Source: CAYFWF01 sp964346815
GTDB taxonomy: Bacteria; Acidobacteriota; Aminicenantia; Aminicenantales; Aminicenantaceae
Length of the DNA stretch: 64,000 nucleotides
Assembly: GCA_964346815.1 (NCBI GenBank)
Contig: CAYFWF010000057.1
Location: 124,001-188,000 of the forward strand
Direction: 5' to 3'
A program made the position numbers and the translations under genes. Every line of letters starts with the position of its first letter. Within the stretch, counting starts at the first letter, position 1. The notes beneath the pieces were generated by a model. It did not search any database. It saw only the letters and a list, made by a program, of their open reading frames with translations, and had not been told where the DNA came from. This document shows positions 42,428-51,735 of this stretch, in pieces.

Positions 42428-43597
42428 ATGATCGATGAATTGAAAAAAGATGTAGGGGCGTTAACCAGCCAGATCATTGATTGGCGGAGGGATTTTCACC
42501 GCCATCCCGAGATCGCCTACCGGGAGCACAGGACTTCGGCAGTGCTCAAGGAGTTCATGGAAGAGTTGGATATGCCCGTCCAAATCGTAGCCAAGACAGG
42601 ACTCTGTGGACGGCTCGAAGGCCAACTTGGAGGACGAACCATTGCCCTGCGGGCAGATATCGATGCCCTCCCCCTGAAAGAGGAAGGAGATAAGGAATAC
42701 ATTTCGGAGAATCCCGAGGCAGCCCATGCCTGTGGCCATGACGGGCACATGGCGGTTTTGATGGGGGTGATCGAGCTTCTTTCCCGGAGAAAAAAAGATT
42801 TGAAAGGAAATGCGGTATTCCTGTTTCAGCCTTCAGAGGAAAGGATTCCGGGCGGAGCCAAGCAGATGATCGAAGAGGGAGCCCTGGAAGGGGTGGAGGC
42901 TGTGTTCGGGCTCCATCTCTGGCAGCAGCTCCCGACAGGTGTGGTCGGGCTGGTCAAGGGAGCCATGATGGCTCAGCCCGACAAGTTCACCATTCGGATC
43001 ATCGGAAAAGGAGGACACGGCTCCATGCCCCATCAGACAGTGGATCCCATCCTGGTAGCGTCACAGCTGGTGATGAACATCCAGAGTATCGTCAGCCGCA
43101 ATGTGGATCCTTTAAAACCGTTGGTGGTTTCCTTCGGCACCATCAATGGCGGGACCATCTATAACATAATCCCTGGAGAGGTGACCTTGACAGGAACGGT
43201 GAGAAGCTTCGAGCCAGCGGTGCAGTCTCTGGCTGAGAAGCGTCTGAAGGAAATTTCGGACGCAACATGCAGGGCTTTCGGGGCGGCGGCAGAGCTTCAT
43301 TACGAGAAAGGATATCCGGCCGTTGTCAACGATGCGGCCATGGTGGATTTTGTGGCAGAGGTGACCGAGGAAGTCCTGGGACAGGAAAGAGTGAAATTTA
43401 TCGATCCGGTCATGGGAGGCGAAGATTTTGCCTATTTCCTCCAGAAAGTCCCAGGTGCCTTTTTGTTTTTCGGGATGGGAGATGGCATGGAATACCCCCA
43501 TCACCATCCGGCTTTTGACATCGACGAAAACGCTCTGCCTCAGGCCACCTTGTTGATGGCCAGCCTGGCTCTGAGGTATTTAGAGGACAATCCTTAA
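42428..43597 (+). CDS. M20D-family amidohydrolase (N-acyl amino acid hydrolase type)
   Basis: A 389-residue di-zinc hydrolase. Metal and catalytic motifs: HACGHDGHMAVLMG, the Glu pair in FQPSEERIPGGAKQMI, LHLWQQLPTG, the dimerisation segment GKGGHGSMPHQTVDP, and FLFFGMGDGMEYPHHHPAFD with the last His ligand. Family members remove acyl groups from amino acids (hippurate, N-acetyl, IAA-conjugates). GGAGG lies six bases before the ATG at 42428; an upstream TTG is rejected. 76 bases after the symporter, adjacent to mntP. Confidence 0.92.
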   Translation: MIDELKKDVGALTSQIIDWRRDFHRHPEIAYREHRTSAVLKEFMEELDMPVQIVAKTGLCGRLEGQLGGRTIALRADIDALPLKEEGDKEYISENPEAAHACGHDGHMAVLMGVIELLSRRKKDLKGNAVFLFQPSEERIPGGAKQMIEEGALEGVEAVFGLHLWQQLPTGVVGLVKGAMMAQPDKFTIRIIGKGGHGSMPHQTVDPILVASQLVMNIQSIVSRNVDPLKPLVVSFGTINGGTIYNIIPGEVTLTGTVRSFEPAVQSLAEKRLKEISDATCRAFGAAAELHYEKGYPAVVNDAAMVDFVAEVTEEVLGQERVKFIDPVMGGEDFAYFLQKVPGAFLFFGMGDGMEYPHHHPAFDIDENALPQATLLMASLALRYLEDNP

Positions 43598-44158
43598 ATG
43601 AACTTTTTTCTGGTTCTTCCCGTAGCCTTCGCATTAGCCATGGACGCGTTTGCGGTATCCGTGGGCATAAGCGTGGCTCAAAAAGAGCAGAGATGGGACC
43701 AGCGTTTTCGTTTGGCCTTTTCATTCGGATTCTTCCAGTTCATGATGCCCATCATAGGCTGGCTCGCAGGACAGAGCTTTCTGGATTATATCCGTGATGT
43801 CGACCATTGGGTGGCCTTCAGCCTGCTTTTTCTCATCGGCGGAAAAATGGTGATCGACTCCTTCAGAGATCAGAGGAGGACGAAAAAAATGCCGGATGAT
43901 CCTTCGAATGGCTTCAGATTGATCCTGCTTTCCGTGGCCACCAGCATCGATGCCTTTGCTGTCGGCTTGAGCTTTGCAGCCCTTAAAATTCCCATCCTTT
44001 CCCCCTCGGTGGTCATCGGGATCGTCGCCTTTTTAATGACCCTTTTGGGGACGAGAATAGGTCCTGTTATCGGTCAGATTGCAGGAAAAAGAGCAGAGTT
44101 GTTGGGAGGATTGATTCTTATTCTGATTGGAATCAAAATTATTGTCGAGCACACTTAA
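43598..44158 (+). CDS. mntP: Putative manganese efflux pump MntP
   Basis: A 186-residue protein with six membrane segments and the two related MntP motifs, LAMDAFAVSVGIS and TSIDAFAVGLSFAA, whose Asp residues are implicated in Mn2+ export. The ATG directly follows the M20D stop. No manganese riboswitch is seen; expression probably comes from the upstream promoter. Confidence 0.92.
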   Translation: MNFFLVLPVAFALAMDAFAVSVGISVAQKEQRWDQRFRLAFSFGFFQFMMPIIGWLAGQSFLDYIRDVDHWVAFSLLFLIGGKMVIDSFRDQRRTKKMPDDPSNGFRLILLSVATSIDAFAVGLSFAALKIPILSPSVVIGIVAFLMTLLGTRIGPVIGQIAGKRAELLGGLILILIGIKIIVEHT

Positions 44159-44255
44159 TCCTTTGGTCTCAGTATTGGAGAACGAAGCAGTCGCTATCAA
44201 AATAGCTCACGAAACAATCTTAAGTGCATTCTTTTTCGTATAATTTCATAGAAAC

Positions 44256-45578
44256 ATGAGAAAAGAATGGAAAGGCAGTCTTCCCTATTCCGACAAGGTG
44301 GGAAAACTCCAACTGGATATTGAGAGGTACAAAAGAGAATACATCCGCATGTGGTGGGAGACGCCCGCAGTGGTGCCCCAATTGGGCCGGAGATATGAGA
44401 AGAGCACTCAGAAGACGACGGCCAAGAAACTTCTCCGGTTTATCGACCATGCCTCCGGAAGACTCGACGAATGTCCCTCCGACGAAGACGAAAAAAAGGA
44501 GTGGATGGAGGATTTTCTTTCGGAAATCAAAAAATTTGCCCAGAGTTTTCTTGAGATGTCCGACCTTTATCTGGATGCGGTTTTTCAGGAAGACTATGTC
44601 CGGTCGACCCAGATGTTTATCGACAAAGCCAAAGAATTCGATTCGCAGATTGCCATTGAAGACTTGTATCAGGCATTGAGAAATGCCTGGATCATGAATT
44701 CTCTTCAAATGTATCTAGGCATAGAAGTGAGGTACCGCGATTCCATTTTTGCCTACAGCATGATCTACCCGTATATGGATAATTATTTGGATGATGCCTC
44801 GCTGTCTTTGGAAAGAAAGCTCCTGATGGTTGAAAAACTGAAACAATGGCTGGAAGGACAGGAAACACACTATGAAAGTTCCTGTGAAGAAAAGATTTTC
44901 AAGTTGATCAAGCTGATAGAAGCGGAATATGACAGGGATAAATTTCCCGGTGTATACCAGAGTCTGCTTTCCATTTTCAATGCCCAGCTCAGGAGCCTCA
45001 TCCAGCAAAGGGGGCACATCCTTCCCTTCGAGGTCGATATCCTGGATCTCAGCTTCGAAAAAGGCGGAACCTCGGTCCTTGCAGATGGTTATCTGGTTGC
45101 CGGGAATTTGAAGGAGAAAGAGGCGGATTTCTGTTTTGGATTCGGAGCTTTTCTCCAGTTCGCAGATGATATACAGGATATCGTCGTGGATAAAAAGAAC
45201 AACCATGCCACGATTTTTTCCCTTCCTGCAGGGAGATACCCGTTGGATAACCTGGCCAGCAAGCTTTTCAATTTTATTGCGAAGGTCGTGGATGTGAAAC
45301 TGGATGTGCAGAATGCGAATGAAAAAACGCTCAAAGAGCTTATTCTGAGGAACTGCTCTCTTCTCATTTTAGAGGCTGTAGGGAAAAACAGATCGTATTA
45401 CAGCCAAGAATATGGGCAGGCAATACAGAGATATTTTCCTATTCCATATGGGAAACTAAAAAAATTAAGGAAGAAGCTCAAAGACAAGCTTCTTGGCCCA
45501 AGGAAACATGTCGTGGATTTAGACCTTGTCTCTGCTTTTCTATTAACCGCGACATCCCGGATAATCTATGGAAAATGA
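44256..45578 (+). CDS. Class I isoprenoid-synthase-like protein (orphan)
   Basis: A 440-residue soluble helical protein. Two Asp-rich motifs lie about 125 residues apart: DNYLDD (175-180) and DDIQD (304-308), the latter an exact DDxxD. A KGGTS motif at 269-273 lies 31 residues before the second. This is the layout of all-alpha trans-isoprenoid synthases, in which the Asp clusters bind Mg-diphosphate. Unlike true polyprenyl synthases it has a charged N-terminal region of about 150 residues and an atypical first motif. Substrate unknown; no mevalonate/MEP, carotenoid or hopanoid gene is adjacent. Convergent with the RND permease. Confidence 0.65.
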   Translation: MRKEWKGSLPYSDKVGKLQLDIERYKREYIRMWWETPAVVPQLGRRYEKSTQKTTAKKLLRFIDHASGRLDECPSDEDEKKEWMEDFLSEIKKFAQSFLEMSDLYLDAVFQEDYVRSTQMFIDKAKEFDSQIAIEDLYQALRNAWIMNSLQMYLGIEVRYRDSIFAYSMIYPYMDNYLDDASLSLERKLLMVEKLKQWLEGQETHYESSCEEKIFKLIKLIEAEYDRDKFPGVYQSLLSIFNAQLRSLIQQRGHILPFEVDILDLSFEKGGTSVLADGYLVAGNLKEKEADFCFGFGAFLQFADDIQDIVVDKKNNHATIFSLPAGRYPLDNLASKLFNFIAKVVDVKLDVQNANEKTLKELILRNCSLLILEAVGKNRSYYSQEYGQAIQRYFPIPYGKLKKLRKKLKDKLLGPRKHVVDLDLVSAFLLTATSRIIYGK

Positions 45579-45623
45579 CAAGCCTTTTCTGATTATTTAA
45601 CCGGAGCTCTTTCCTCTTTATTT

Positions 45624-48600
45624 TCAGCTCTGCGGTAATTCAAGTTTTTGCTTTTTTCCCAGCCTGCCGAGAGTCTCGTAAAGGACCGGTACGATGATCA
45701 ATCGGAGCAGAATGGCGAAGAAAAACCCGCCTATGTAGACCACGGCTAAGGGACGGTGAAGTTCTGCTCCGGTGGAGACGATCAGGGCCAGAGGCAGGAC
45801 CCCCACGATCATCACCATATCCGTCATCAGGATGGGGCGAAATTTTGTCAAGGCTCCCTCCACCACAGCCTCGTGGAGCGAGAACCTCTGCTTTCTGTAG
45901 TCGTTGATCTTGGCCACCAGAATGACATCGTTCTGGACACAGATACCGAAGAGGGCGATCAGACCGATGGTGGACGAGACATTCAAGGTCTGCCCCGCAA
46001 TGAGAAGCCCCAAAATTCCTCCGATCAGGGTTGTGGGTATGTTCATGATGATGAGCAGCGCCTGCCATATGGACCCGAAAGAGGTGAAAAGAATCACGAA
46101 TATGATCAGAATCACGATGAACATCAGGGTCGTCAGGTGGTGGAGTGCTCTCTGCTGGCTTTCGAACTGTCCGCCAAAAGTGACAAAATAGCCTGGAGGA
46201 AATGTCACCTCATCTGCGATTTTCTGTTGGGCTTCCTTGACGAACCCCCCGATATCGCGGTCGACCACGTTGCACAGGATGATCTTGCGGCGCATCAGGT
46301 TTTCTCTGAATATGGTCTGTGGGCCTTCGCTTCTTCTTATATCTGCGAGTGCTGAGAGAGGAATCCTTTCCCCGCTCGGTGCGTTCACCAAGAGTTTTTT
46401 TACGGCTTCTTCGTCGTTTCTGTACTCCTTTGGCAGCCGTATGAGCACGGAGGTGATCCTGTCCTCTTCGTATACGTCGGTGGCTTCTATGCCGTTGAGG
46501 GCTGTCTCGATGATGTCTGCCACATCTCCTACTGCAATGCCGAACCGGGCAAGCCGTGTTCTGTCGAGTCTCACCACCAGTTGAGGAATTCCTGTTGTCT
46601 GTTCGATCTGGAGATCAGCCACCCCCTCGATCTCAGCCATCGCGTTTCGGACCTCTTCGATCTTGTCGTTGAGGATGCCCAAATCCTGACCGAAAAGCTT
46701 TACGGAGAGCTCTCCTTCTGTTCCTGTGAGCATCTCGGCGAGCTTGTTGGCTATGGGCTGTTCAAAGATATAGGCGACTCCGGGCAGTTTGCCCAGCTCT
46801 TCTCGCATGACTTGGGTGATCTCTTCGAATCCTCGCTTTCGCTTCTCACGAGGAAGAAGCTCGATACAGTAGTGGCTGTGATTGACGGGGTGCAGGTGCT
46901 CGGAAGCCTCGGCCGTGCCCGTTGTTCTGGATACAGATATGACTTCCGGGAAGGAGAGGAATATCTTTTCTATGCGCATACCCATCTTAACCGACTCCTC
47001 GAGCGATGTCTCTGGAAGCATCACCGTCGAAGCCATGATGGCGCCTTCATCCAGGGGCGGCACAAATTCCTTGCCCAAAAAACTGTAGGAAATCCCGGCT
47101 CCTATGATCAGGATGACAAAGATTATGAGGATAGCCTTTTTGCGCTTGAGAGCACCTTCTAAGAGTGAGCGGTATTTTTTATTCAAAAATTCCGTGACTG
47201 GATTCTTGCGCTTTTGCAGGTGCTTATCTTTCAGGAAGATGGAGGCCAATACAGGTTTGAGAGTGATATTCAGAAGAAGCGAGCCAAAGAGGGCGGCTGC
47301 TACGGCAAAAGCCGTGGGTTTGAACATGGCCCCTTCGATCTCTCTCAGAGTCAAGAGAGGGAGGAAGACCAGGATGATGATGAGGTTGGCAGAAAAGAGG
47401 AATTTTCCTACGTCCTTGGCTGCCTCCGAGGTCAGAGCAAGGGTGGACGCCTGACCTTTTTTCTCCTGAAGAACCCTGTAAATATTCTCGACCATGATGA
47501 TGGATCCGTTGGCGATCTTCCCGATACCGATGGCCAGTCCACCTATGGACATGACAGTGAGGTCGATGCCAAAGATGGCCATGAACACCAGAGCGATGAG
47601 AATGGAGAAGGGAATGGTCAAAGAGGCGATGAGCGAACTGCGCAAATTCCACATGAAAAAGATCATGACCAGGACAATAAGGATGGCCCCTTCCAAGATA
47701 GACGTCTCGACGTGTTCGATCGATTTCAGTATCAATTTGGATTGGTCATAGAACGGCTTGATCTTGATCTTTTCTGGAAGGTGCTTGGCGATCTGAGCCA
47801 GCGCATTTTTGATATTTTTGATAGCTGTCAGGGTATCGCCTCCATACTGTTTTTCGACGGTTACATAGACAGATTCCTGAGCGTTGTGACTACCTGCTTC
47901 CCTTCTGAATTTTGGCCCGATTTTCACCTCCGCCACATCCTTGACATAAACAGGTACGTTGTTACGGGAAGTGATCACCGTGTTTTTGATGTGGTCGATC
48001 GTTTCGATCCGGCCCATCCCTTTGATCAACATTTCTTGGGATCCCTTGATGATAATCCCGCCCGAGAAATTTCTGTTGCTGTTTTCGATCGCTTCTTTGA
48101 CTTCGTTGATGGTGATGTCGTAGTGCTTAGGCATTTCGGGCTTGAGATAGACCTGGAACTGCTTGATAAAGCCTCCTAGATTGATCACAAAGGATACTCC
48201 TGATACGCCCTGGAGTCGGTACCGGATCGTCCAGTCCTCGACAGATCGCAGTTCCATAGGATCTGTTCCTTCCCCGACCACCGCAAACTCGAAAATCTCT
48301 CCCATCCTCGATGAAACAGGTCCCAGGATGGGACGGCTCGTACCTATAGGAAGGCGTCCCGCAATGAGTTCCAGTTTGCTGGAAACGATCTGCCGGGCGG
48401 GGTAGATATTTGTGCCCCAGTCGAATTCTACAGTCACCACAGAGTCGCCTGTGGTCGATTCTGATCTGACCCGGGTCACATGAGGAGCACCATTCAGAAG
48501 ACTCTCTAACGGAAAGGAGATCAGTCTTTCCACATCCTCGGCTGCCATGCCGGGATTCTCGGTGATGATCTTGACCAGAGGAGCATTGAGATCAGGATAA

Positions 48601-48713
48601 ATGTCCTTTGGCATCCTTATGTAGGCGATGACTCCCCAGATTGAGAGGATCAGAACCAGCAGGATAGTAAGCAGTCTGTGTTTAAGAGCGTAATCTATGA
48701 TTTTATCGATCAT
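45624..48713 (-). CDS. HME-type RND efflux permease (CusA/CzcA family), second copy
   Basis: A 1029-residue full-length RND pump (IYPDLNAPLVKIITENPGMA after TM1, two periplasmic loops, about twelve membrane segments). In TM4 the usual Asp of the family (ADAS in the first copy of this window) is Asn, with Lys three residues before: GKIANGSIIMVEN. That would alter proton coupling or ion choice. It ends the gene string that starts with the cobalamin riboswitch and TonB receptor, and its cognate adaptor gene contains an in-frame stop. The frame itself is intact. Confidence 0.9.
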   Translation of the reverse strand: MIDKIIDYALKHRLLTILLVLILSIWGVIAYIRMPKDIYPDLNAPLVKIITENPGMAAEDVERLISFPLESLLNGAPHVTRVRSESTTGDSVVTVEFDWGTNIYPARQIVSSKLELIAGRLPIGTSRPILGPVSSRMGEIFEFAVVGEGTDPMELRSVEDWTIRYRLQGVSGVSFVINLGGFIKQFQVYLKPEMPKHYDITINEVKEAIENSNRNFSGGIIIKGSQEMLIKGMGRIETIDHIKNTVITSRNNVPVYVKDVAEVKIGPKFRREAGSHNAQESVYVTVEKQYGGDTLTAIKNIKNALAQIAKHLPEKIKIKPFYDQSKLILKSIEHVETSILEGAILIVLVMIFFMWNLRSSLIASLTIPFSILIALVFMAIFGIDLTVMSIGGLAIGIGKIANGSIIMVENIYRVLQEKKGQASTLALTSEAAKDVGKFLFSANLIIILVFLPLLTLREIEGAMFKPTAFAVAAALFGSLLLNITLKPVLASIFLKDKHLQKRKNPVTEFLNKKYRSLLEGALKRKKAILIIFVILIIGAGISYSFLGKEFVPPLDEGAIMASTVMLPETSLEESVKMGMRIEKIFLSFPEVISVSRTTGTAEASEHLHPVNHSHYCIELLPREKRKRGFEEITQVMREELGKLPGVAYIFEQPIANKLAEMLTGTEGELSVKLFGQDLGILNDKIEEVRNAMAEIEGVADLQIEQTTGIPQLVVRLDRTRLARFGIAVGDVADIIETALNGIEATDVYEEDRITSVLIRLPKEYRNDEEAVKKLLVNAPSGERIPLSALADIRRSEGPQTIFRENLMRRKIILCNVVDRDIGGFVKEAQQKIADEVTFPPGYFVTFGGQFESQQRALHHLTTLMFIVILIIFVILFTSFGSIWQALLIIMNIPTTLIGGILGLLIAGQTLNVSSTIGLIALFGICVQNDVILVAKINDYRKQRFSLHEAVVEGALTKFRPILMTDMVMIVGVLPLALIVSTGAELHRPLAVVYIGGFFFAILLRLIIVPVLYETLGRLGKKQKLELPQS

Positions 48714-48778
48714 TCCTTTTACTCCATTCTGTGGTTAAAACCAGGATACCAAATACTTCATGTTCGGTTCTGCATGCA

Positions 48779-50083
48779 TCAGTGGATGCCGGCCTTTTTG
48801 AGAATTTCGTCATACAGCTTGGATTTGAGTTGGTAATTGCCTTTGGTGACCACCTCATCTCCTTCCTGTATGCCAGCGAGGATCTCCACGTAGCCTGCAT
48901 CGTGAGTGCCCACTTCTACAATTTGGGGCAGGTATTTTCCTTGGATTTTCAGGAATACGATCTTGTCATCCCTCTCGTCCAGTATGGCCTCTACAGGCAG
49001 GACCAGCGCTTGAGTTTGATGATTGAGGAAGATTTTTATGTCGGCAAACATACCGGGCTTGAGCTTATATTCTTTGTTTTCGACTTCGGAGCGAACGGTT
49101 ATGGTCCGGGTTTCCTCGTTGAGAACATCGCTGATGTAGGAGATTTTTCCTCCGAAGGTTTCTCCAGGATAGGCAGGAACAGAAACATCCACTTGCTGTC
49201 CGATGCGGATTTTGGCGATATCCCTTTCATAGATTTCCGCATGGACACAAAGGAGAGAAGGATCCAGTATGGAAAGAATTTCTGTCTCCTGGTCGACCAT
49301 GGCTCCCAATACCGCTTTGTGTTCGATGATTTTTCCGCCAATTGGTGCGTACAGGGTGATGATCGGATTGATCTGATGGGTTTCTGCGATGGATGTGACC
49401 TGTTTCTCGGTGAATCCCAGGACATGAAGTTTTTTCTCGGCAGCGTTCAGGTTGGCCTCGGCGACTTTAAACTCCGTTTCGCTGGCCAGAAAATCTTTCT
49501 GTGCTCCGCCTCCTCGATCGAAGAGTCTTTTTTATCTTTCGTAGTTCACTTTAGCTAACTCATAGTCAGCCCTGGCTTTGTAAAAATCGGATTTTGCCGT
49601 TCCGACTTCCTCACTCTGGAGAGTAATGAGTTTTTGTCCGGATTTGACCCAGTCGCCGATGAGGACATGAATTTCTGCAACCCGGGCAGAAAACGGGTAA
49701 CTGACTATGGCCTTTCGCAAGGGATGGGCAAATACTTTTCCCAGGGCCTGGAGGTGGGACCGCATAGGTCTGAAGGAGGCCTTAATGGTTTCGATATCGA
49801 CAACCTGCTCCTCTTCCGCGGACAGTTCCACAACATCTCCCGGACTCCATGCTCTTCTGGCGTTTCTGCCCAAACCTTGCCTGGCGAATTTTCTTCCGAC
49901 GGCCTGCCTTTTTGGCTGACCCCTTTGTTTTCCATTGGGTTTTTGGAATACCTGGGGACTCTCTTCTTGGGCTTGGGCGGTCTGTTCGCTGGACTTGTCG
50001 CCGGGTTGGCTTGTTCCCCTGCAGGATGGGCCGAGGGCGATCATGCCTATGGCAAGGAAGAAACATATGATCGATTTTTTCAT
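48779..50083 (-). pseudogene. RND periplasmic adaptor (CusB/CzcB type) with in-frame TAA
   Basis: One gene in a single frame, interrupted at codon 184 by TAA (49532-49534). The front piece (49532-50083) has a signal with a possible lipobox Cys, a basic Gln/Arg-rich linker, the first lipoyl half and the start of the helical hairpin, ending in KVNYER. Reading on through the stop gives KRLFDRGGGAQKDFLASETE, the normal continuation of the hairpin, then VLGFTEKQV, IITLYAPIGGKIIEHKAVLG and the beta-barrel to the end. The back piece could start only at a TTG (49309) and would lack a signal. Either a nonsense mutation (for example CAA to TAA), stop readthrough, or a consensus error. ATGA overlap with the upstream tolC gene. 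Confidence 0.85.
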
Positions 50084-51339
50084 TGTCCTTCTCCTTCTAT
50101 TCTCTGTCCGATGGATTTTTCGAGTGCAGCCAATGCCACATCATAATTAAAGAGCGCATCGGCATAAGATGTTCTGGCTTCGATCAGGGTGCGTCGAGCA
50201 TCGATCAGCTCTATGCCTCCGATTTCGCCTTCCTGGTAGCTGAAGAGAAACATATTGTAGACTTCCTCAGCCTGAGTCAAAATTTCCTCTTCGAACAGGC
50301 GAATCTGGTTACTGGCTGTAACTGCGGTCATGTAGGCTTCTTCCACCTCAAGAGTGATGGCATTTCCCAGATGTTCGCTCTCTTTTTCCAAAGATTTGAT
50401 GTTGGCTTCGGCTTCTGCGATTTCTCCTTTTTTTGGTTGCCAGAAAAACAGGGGTATCGGAAAGGAGAGCGTAACATCCCACCACTCTCTCTCGCCGGAT
50501 ACACGATGTTTATTGACACCCAGTTCAAAATCGGGCAGATAATTCATATATGCCTGTTTTTTGGAAAGCCTTTCCCTCTCGACAGCGATGTTGATTCCCT
50601 TCATTTCCGGGCGAAAGGTCAGAGCTCTTTCAACAAGATGATCCACATCCAAGTCGATGGGAGCTTTCTTGAGGTCTCCCTTTATTTCCAAGGGGGCATA
50701 CTTTTTTCTCGCTAAGAGAAAATTCAGCATAGCCCTTGCCAGTCTGACATCGTTCTGGGTAATCCTTACCTCGTTGGCTGCTTTCGAGGCCTCGACTTTG
50801 GCTCTTAAGACTTCAACTCTGGCCACGTCACCTGCGTCGAACTTAAACTCTGCTTTTTTCAGATAATCCTGGGCAAGTTCCAAGTTCAGTTCAGCATATT
50901 TGAGTTTTTCTTGAGAAAGGAGAAGCCCGTAAAAGACCTGCTTCACCTGGAAGACAATGTCGAGCTTGAGAAGCTCGATCTCTTGAAGGAACACATTGGC
51001 TTCTTTGGATGCGATCTTTCCTCTTAGGTACCTTTTTCCGGGGAACTCCACTGACTGGCTTATACCGAAGTACCATTCTCCAGTCCCTCTGAAGTCGAAA
51101 ATTTTAGGCTGTAAATCCGAGTCCCAGTTGATGGACGGCTGAGGGATGGCCTTCGCCATATTGACACGCGCCAGAGAAGCGTTGTACTGCTGCATTGAGG
51201 AAAGAATGAGCGGATTTTGTTGAATGGCTATGGCTATGCATTCATCGAGGGTGAGAGCTTCCTTTTCCGCTGTTTGACCCATGAGGAATACAGGAAGGTA
51301 CAGGATTAAAAAAATGATGGATGATCTTCTTCTTGTCAT
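50080..51339 (-). CDS. TolC-family outer-membrane channel of the second RND system
   Basis: A 419-residue CusC/CzcC-type channel. Signal peptide (SSIIFLILYLPVFLMGQ), OEP repeats beginning LTLDECIAIAIQQNPLILSS and LVERALTFRPEMKGINIAVE, and the YQEGEIGGIELIDARRTLIE motif. The frame is intact. GAGGAGG precedes the ATG. It lies between the small cysteine-containing protein and the interrupted adaptor. Confidence 0.9.
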   Translation of the reverse strand: MTRRRSSIIFLILYLPVFLMGQTAEKEALTLDECIAIAIQQNPLILSSMQQYNASLARVNMAKAIPQPSINWDSDLQPKIFDFRGTGEWYFGISQSVEFPGKRYLRGKIASKEANVFLQEIELLKLDIVFQVKQVFYGLLLSQEKLKYAELNLELAQDYLKKAEFKFDAGDVARVEVLRAKVEASKAANEVRITQNDVRLARAMLNFLLARKKYAPLEIKGDLKKAPIDLDVDHLVERALTFRPEMKGINIAVERERLSKKQAYMNYLPDFELGVNKHRVSGEREWWDVTLSFPIPLFFWQPKKGEIAEAEANIKSLEKESEHLGNAITLEVEEAYMTAVTASNQIRLFEEEILTQAEEVYNMFLFSYQEGEIGGIELIDARRTLIEARTSYADALFNYDVALAALEKSIGQRIEGEGQ

Positions 51340-51407
51340 TCGACCTCCTCGTTAGAGATTTCAATCGCCAGAGAAGTGAAAACTTCTCCTCTGGTACAAA
51401 GAGGGGG

Positions 51408-51686
51408 TCAGATTTGAGGAGGTGACCTCGAAGAAGGGGAGATAAATACGAGAAGCTGGATATGAAAGGACTCGAAAACCTTGAGAGTTTCCAGTACCAA
51501 AAGCTGTGGAAGATGGAAAAAATCGATCTGGGCAGTAGCGAGAGTGGAATTTTGAAGCTGACAGGCAGGGCAGGAATGACTTCTCTGCAAGGTGTCTTCG
51601 GTGTGGATGTAGTTGATGGAGAGGATAAGTCCAAGAAATAAAGAGAGGAAGGCAATGTTGAAATATTTTCTTTATTTCCTGGTCAT
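51408..51686 (-). pseudogene. Small exported CxxC protein, in-frame TAA at codon 5
   Basis: From the ATG at 51684-51686 the frame reads MTRK, then TAA (51672-51674), then RKYFNIAFLSLFLGLILSIN and on for 87 residues to a TGA at 51408. After the hydrophobic signal comes SHSCPACQLQNSTLATAQI and a hydrophobic, His-containing tail. AAGGG lies six bases before the ATG. No other usable start codon restores the signal segment. Short secreted proteins with a CPxC motif often sit beside CusC/CzcC genes; the family here is not named with confidence. As with the adaptor downstream, reading the TAA as Gln (CAA) would give a normal protein. Confidence 0.5.
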
Positions 51687-51735
51687 CGAATCCCTTGGGA
51701 ATTAATATACGAGAAAGGAGGCGGAAATGTCAAAT

